From contig JACQEF010000145.1 of assembly GCA_016200745.1 (NCBI GenBank), positions 1-34,207 on the forward strand: a DNA stretch of 34,207 nucleotides. Direction: 5' to 3'. Of the stretch, positions 31,121 through 34,207 are shown in pieces (positions within the stretch are counted from its first letter, which is position 1; every line of letters begins with the position of its first letter). Under the pieces are notes generated by a model. The model made no database searches, was not told the origin of the DNA, and saw only the letters and a list, made by a program, of their open reading frames with translations. A program made the translations under genes and the position numbers. This DNA comes from Chloroflexota bacterium (GTDB taxonomy: Bacteria; Chloroflexota; Limnocylindria; Limnocylindrales; CSP1-4).

Positions 31121-32778
31121 GCCCGGGGACCCGGAGGCGAGCCCTCGTCGCGGCAGCCGTGATCGTGTGCGCGACCGTCCTCGTCGTCGCGGGAATGGTC
31201 CTGGTCGTGCCGCGCGGACCGGCCGGGGCCATGGGTCCGGCCCGGTTCGTCGACGAGACGGCGACCGCCGGCGTGGACCAGACCTACGACGGAGGCCCGA
31301 CCGCGTTCGTGGGTGGAGGTGTCGCCGTCTTCGACTGCAACGGCGACGGCCGGGACGAGCTGTATCTCGCCGGCGGGAGCCATCCTGCAGCCCTGTATCG
31401 CAACGACAGCCCGATCGGCGGCACGCTCCGGTTCAGCCAGCTCCGCGATCCGGCGACCGACCTGACCGGGGTCAACGGCGCCTACCCGCTCGACATCGAC
31501 GGCGATGGAATCGTCGATTTGGCCGTCCTTCGGGTCGGCGGCGCCGACCTGCTGCGCGGCCTCGGCGACTGCCGCTTCGAGAACGCCGACCGCACGTGGG
31601 GCTTCGATGGCGGGCGCGGCTGGTCGACGGCGTTCAGCGCCACCTGGGAGGGTTCGGCCACGCTGCCGACGCTGGCGCTCGGGAACTACGTCCGACTCGA
31701 CACGACGGGTCAGCCCGGGGATTCCTGCTCCGACAACGCCCTCTACCGGCCGGACGCCGGTGGGCTGGGCTACGCCACCCCGGCCGCGCTGAGCCCGGGC
31801 TACTGCACCCTGTCCATGCTGTTCAGCGACTGGGATCGGTCAGGCCGGCGCGACCTGCGGGTCACCAACGACCGGCACTACTACGTCGACGGCGAGGACC
31901 AGCTGTGGCGGGTCGCCCCGGGCGAGACGCCGCGGCTCTACACCCAGGACGACGGCTGGGTGGCGATGCAGATCTGGGGCATGGGCATCGCCAGCTACGA
32001 CCTGACCGGCGACGGCTATCCGGAGGTGTTCCTCACCAGCCAGGGCGACAATCGGCTCCAGACGCTGGCGGCCGGGCCGAGCCAGCCGACGTACCGCGAC
32101 ATCGCGCTCAAGCGCGGCGTGACCGCGGCCCAGCCGTTCACCGGCGGCGACGTGCTCCCGTCGACCGCCTGGCACCCCGAGTTCGAGGACGTCAACAACG
32201 ACGGCTACATGGACCTGTTCATCTCCAAGGGCAACGTCAGCGCGATGCCCGACTACGCGGCCCGCGACCCGAGCAACCTGCTCCTTGGCCAGCCCGACGG
32301 CACCTTCACCGAGGCCGCCGGCGCGGCCGGCACCGTCACCTTCGCCCGCGGCCGCGGCGCGGCGCTCGCCGACCTCAACCTCGACGGCCTGCTCGACCTC
32401 GTGCAGGTTAACCTGGGCGCCCCGGTGATGCTCTGGCGGAACGTCGGCTCGGGCGACTCAGCCGGTCCCGGCCCGATGGGCGGCTGGCTCGCCCTTCGCG
32501 TCCATCAGCCAGCCCCCAACCGCGATGCCATCGGCGGTTGGCTCGAGGTGCGCGTCGGCGACACGACGACGCGACGCGAGCTGACGGTCGGTGGCGGGCA
32601 CATCGGCGGACAGCTTGGCTGGATCCACGTCGGGCTCGGCTCGGCGACCGCCGCCGACGTCCGCGTGCAGTGGCCCGACGGCGAAGTCGGGCCGTGGATC
32701 CGCGTGCCCGCGAACGAGTTCGCCGACATCGAACGCGGCGCCGCCGAGGCACAAGCGTGGCAGCCTCCGGCCAACTGA
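31117..32778 (+). CDS. Exported FG-GAP/VCBS repeat protein with ASPIC/UnbV domain
   Basis: A 553-residue CRTAC1-type protein. The N-terminus has one hydrophobic segment (ALVAAAVIVCATVLVVAGMV), so it is secreted or anchored outside. Several seven-bladed-propeller repeats with calcium-binding loops follow: DCNGDGRDELYLAG, DIDGDGIVDLAVLR, DWDRSGRRDL, DLTGDGYPEVFLTS, DVNNDGYMDLFISKGN and DLNLDGLLDLVQVN. The C-terminus is an ASPIC/UnbV domain (GSATAADVRVQWPDGEVGPW). Such proteins are thought to bind partners or surfaces, but their function is mostly unknown. Its ATG overlaps the haloperoxidase stop as ATGA, suggesting the two act together outside the cell (inference). Confidence 0.9.
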   Translation: MSPGTRRRALVAAAVIVCATVLVVAGMVLVVPRGPAGAMGPARFVDETATAGVDQTYDGGPTAFVGGGVAVFDCNGDGRDELYLAGGSHPAALYRNDSPIGGTLRFSQLRDPATDLTGVNGAYPLDIDGDGIVDLAVLRVGGADLLRGLGDCRFENADRTWGFDGGRGWSTAFSATWEGSATLPTLALGNYVRLDTTGQPGDSCSDNALYRPDAGGLGYATPAALSPGYCTLSMLFSDWDRSGRRDLRVTNDRHYYVDGEDQLWRVAPGETPRLYTQDDGWVAMQIWGMGIASYDLTGDGYPEVFLTSQGDNRLQTLAAGPSQPTYRDIALKRGVTAAQPFTGGDVLPSTAWHPEFEDVNNDGYMDLFISKGNVSAMPDYAARDPSNLLLGQPDGTFTEAAGAAGTVTFARGRGAALADLNLDGLLDLVQVNLGAPVMLWRNVGSGDSAGPGPMGGWLALRVHQPAPNRDAIGGWLEVRVGDTTTRRELTVGGGHIGGQLGWIHVGLGSATAADVRVQWPDGEVGPWIRVPANEFADIERGAAEAQAWQPPAN

Positions 32779-32813
32779 CCACCCTCCCAGACTGACCGGA
32801 AAGGACGGCGCGA

Positions 32814-34199
32814 ATGCCAACCGCGCGACTGGAGCGGATCGACCTCCCCGAGTTCGGCATGCCCGACGTCGGCCCGGAGCTCCCGGACGCGATCTACCCC
32901 GCCCGCATCGCGCGGCTCCGCCAGCGAATCGGGGGACGAGGGTACGACCGGCTGGTCGTGTACAGCGATCGCGAGCACAGCGCCAATCTCGCGTACCTGA
33001 CCGGGTTCGACCCTCGGTTCGAGGAGGCGATGCTCGTCCTCGGCCCGTCGGAGGACCCGGCGATCCTGGTCGGCAACGAGTGCTACGGGATGGCCGGTAC
33101 GGCGCCCGTGAGGATGCGCCGCCACCGTTTCCAGGACTTCAGCCTGCCGAGCCAGCCGCGCGACCGCTCCCGTCCCCTCGCCGAGATCCTGGGCGATGAG
33201 GGAATCGGCCGCGGGAGCCGCGTCGGCGTCGTCGGCTGGAAGACCTACGCCGGCGCCGAGCGAATCGACGTCCCCGCCTACATCGTCGACGAGCTGCGCG
33301 GCCTGGTCGGGCCGGCCGGCTCGGTCGAAAACGCGACCGGTCTGTTGATCGACCCCGGGGATGGGCTCCGGGTGATCAACGAGCTCGAGCAGCTGGCGGT
33401 CTTCGAATACGCTGCCTGCCAGACGTCGCAGGGCATCCGCCGGCTGCTGGCCGGGCTGCGGCCGGGCATGACCGAACGCGAAGCCGTCCGGCTGCTCGGC
33501 TGGAACGGGATGCCGCTTTCCTGCCATTTGATGCTGACCGCCGGGCCACGGGCAACGCTCGGGCTGCTCAGCCCCGGCGACCGGCCGATCGAGCGCGGCG
33601 ATCGCTTCACCGTCGCGTTCGGGATCTGGGGCGCGCTCAACTGCCGGGCGGGATTCGTGGTCGAGGACGCGGCGGAGCTGCCGGAGCCGATTCGCGACTA
33701 CGTCCATCGGCTCGTCGGACCGTACTTCGAGGCCGTCGCCGAGTGGTACGGCGCGCTGCGGGTGGGGCAGACCGGCGGCGCGCTCCACGAGATCGTCGAT
33801 CGGCGGCTGGGCGACCCCTTCTTCGGGATCTTCCTCAATCCGGGCCACCAGCTCCATCTCGACGAATGGGTCAACTCGCCGATCTCGGCGGGTTCCACGA
33901 TCGAGCTGCGTTCCGGGATGGTCTTTCAGGCCGACATCATCCCGGCGAGCGGGACGGACTACTTCACGACGAACATCGAGGACGGCCTCGCGCTGGCCGA
34001 CCGGCCGCTCCGCGACGCGTTCGCGGCGGGCTACCCTGCGGCGTGGGATCGGATCCAGGCCCGCCGCCGGTTCATGGCCGAGGAGCTCGGGATCGTCCTC
34101 CATCCGGACGTCCTGCCGTTCTCGAACCTCCCGGCCTATCTGCCGCCGTTCCTCCTTCGGCCGGACCGGGCGATGACCCTGGCGTCCGGGAAATCGTGA
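32814..34199 (+). CDS. M24-fold protein (Xaa-Pro peptidase-like) with degraded metal site
   Basis: A 461-residue protein with the two-domain creatinase/prolidase plan: an N-terminal domain with YSDREHSANLAYLTGFDPRF (about residues 50-70) and a pita-bread C-terminal domain from about residue 195 (TSQGIRRLLAGLRPGMTERE). True M24 metallopeptidases need five ligands (Asp, Asp, His, Glu, Glu). Here the first segment reads GDRFTVAFGIWGALNCRAGF near residues 260-280, with Ala or Asn where the aspartates should be. His is kept in NPGHQLHLDEW (about 341-351), the first Glu is Asp in GMVFQADIIP, and the last Glu is kept in TTNIEDG. It is probably not a standard metallopeptidase; creatinase-like metal-free hydrolase chemistry or a binding role is possible. 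AAAGGA lies 8 bases before the ATG. It starts 35 bases after the FG-GAP gene and may be co-transcribed. Confidence 0.85.
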   Translation: MPTARLERIDLPEFGMPDVGPELPDAIYPARIARLRQRIGGRGYDRLVVYSDREHSANLAYLTGFDPRFEEAMLVLGPSEDPAILVGNECYGMAGTAPVRMRRHRFQDFSLPSQPRDRSRPLAEILGDEGIGRGSRVGVVGWKTYAGAERIDVPAYIVDELRGLVGPAGSVENATGLLIDPGDGLRVINELEQLAVFEYAACQTSQGIRRLLAGLRPGMTEREAVRLLGWNGMPLSCHLMLTAGPRATLGLLSPGDRPIERGDRFTVAFGIWGALNCRAGFVVEDAAELPEPIRDYVHRLVGPYFEAVAEWYGALRVGQTGGALHEIVDRRLGDPFFGIFLNPGHQLHLDEWVNSPISAGSTIELRSGMVFQADIIPASGTDYFTTNIEDGLALADRPLRDAFAAGYPAAWDRIQARRRFMAEELGIVLHPDVLPFSNLPAYLPPFLLRPDRAMTLASGKS

Positions 34200-34207
34200 C
34201 AGGCCCT

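Noticed and set aside
32505..34103. Minus-strand frame of 532 codons opposite the M24 gene
   Set aside because: It is the antisense mirror of a recognised gene and is rich in Asp/Arg/Gln without motifs.

Overview
The window is a very GC-rich (by eye about 70%) bacterial chromosome segment with tightly packed genes, many of them overlapping by 1 to 8 bases, and it contains no phage, insertion-sequence, CRISPR or RNA genes that I can see. Gene content and protein style fit a free-living heterotroph: a fused hemC-hemD gene, HemQ-type (coproporphyrin-route) haem synthesis, monosaccharide ABC transporters with single-domain ATPases, and TAnnnT-type promoters. My best guess is a Chloroflexota lineage such as Limnocylindria, or a high-GC relative. 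That is inference from sequence style, not a database result.

Layout. 213-2495 (-) is an MMPL/RND exporter. 2746-2940 (+) looks like the stub of a GAF-domain gene. 2975-11402 (-) is one polycistronic haem operon in the transcription order merR-like regulator, hemA, hemCD fusion, hemB, hemQ, hemL, hemE, hemH. It takes glutamyl-tRNA to haem through coproporphyrin, except that no coproporphyrinogen oxidase is present. The hemE frame appears to lack an internal block of about 55-60 residues that is conserved in the family. 11568-13437 (-) is a tetR regulator followed by a DHA2-type MFS exporter whose 3' end is lost. The two share a 16-bp operator.

13569-19515 is a pentose cassette. A LacI regulator (+) faces an operon (-) encoding a sugar-binding lipoprotein, an ABC ATPase, a permease and L-arabinose isomerase, with a palindromic operator between them. 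19512-22304 (-) holds small stress- or ligand-type genes: a cysteine-bearing receiver-like protein, a CBS-BON protein, a GyrI-like protein and a DinB-like protein. Two of these carry similar upstream boxes that resemble NarL/DosR sites.

22483-29101 is a xylose regulon. xylA (+) converges on the operon xylR(ROK)-xylF-xylH-xylG (-). A long inverted-repeat operator in front of xylA has a weaker relative directly in front of xylR. The convergent gap between xylA and xylG is filled by a 144-bp tandem repeat with hairpin modules.

29240-34199 (+) encodes a secreted vanadium-dependent haloperoxidase overlapping an FG-GAP/ASPIC protein, then an M24-fold protein with a degraded metal site.

The points most worth a second look are the hemE internal deletion together with the neighbouring truncated genes (real decay or assembly error), the BldC-like regulator heading the haem operon with a 10-bp-period direct repeat at its start codon, the shared xylose operators, the 144-bp repeat, and the haloperoxidase/FG-GAP pair.
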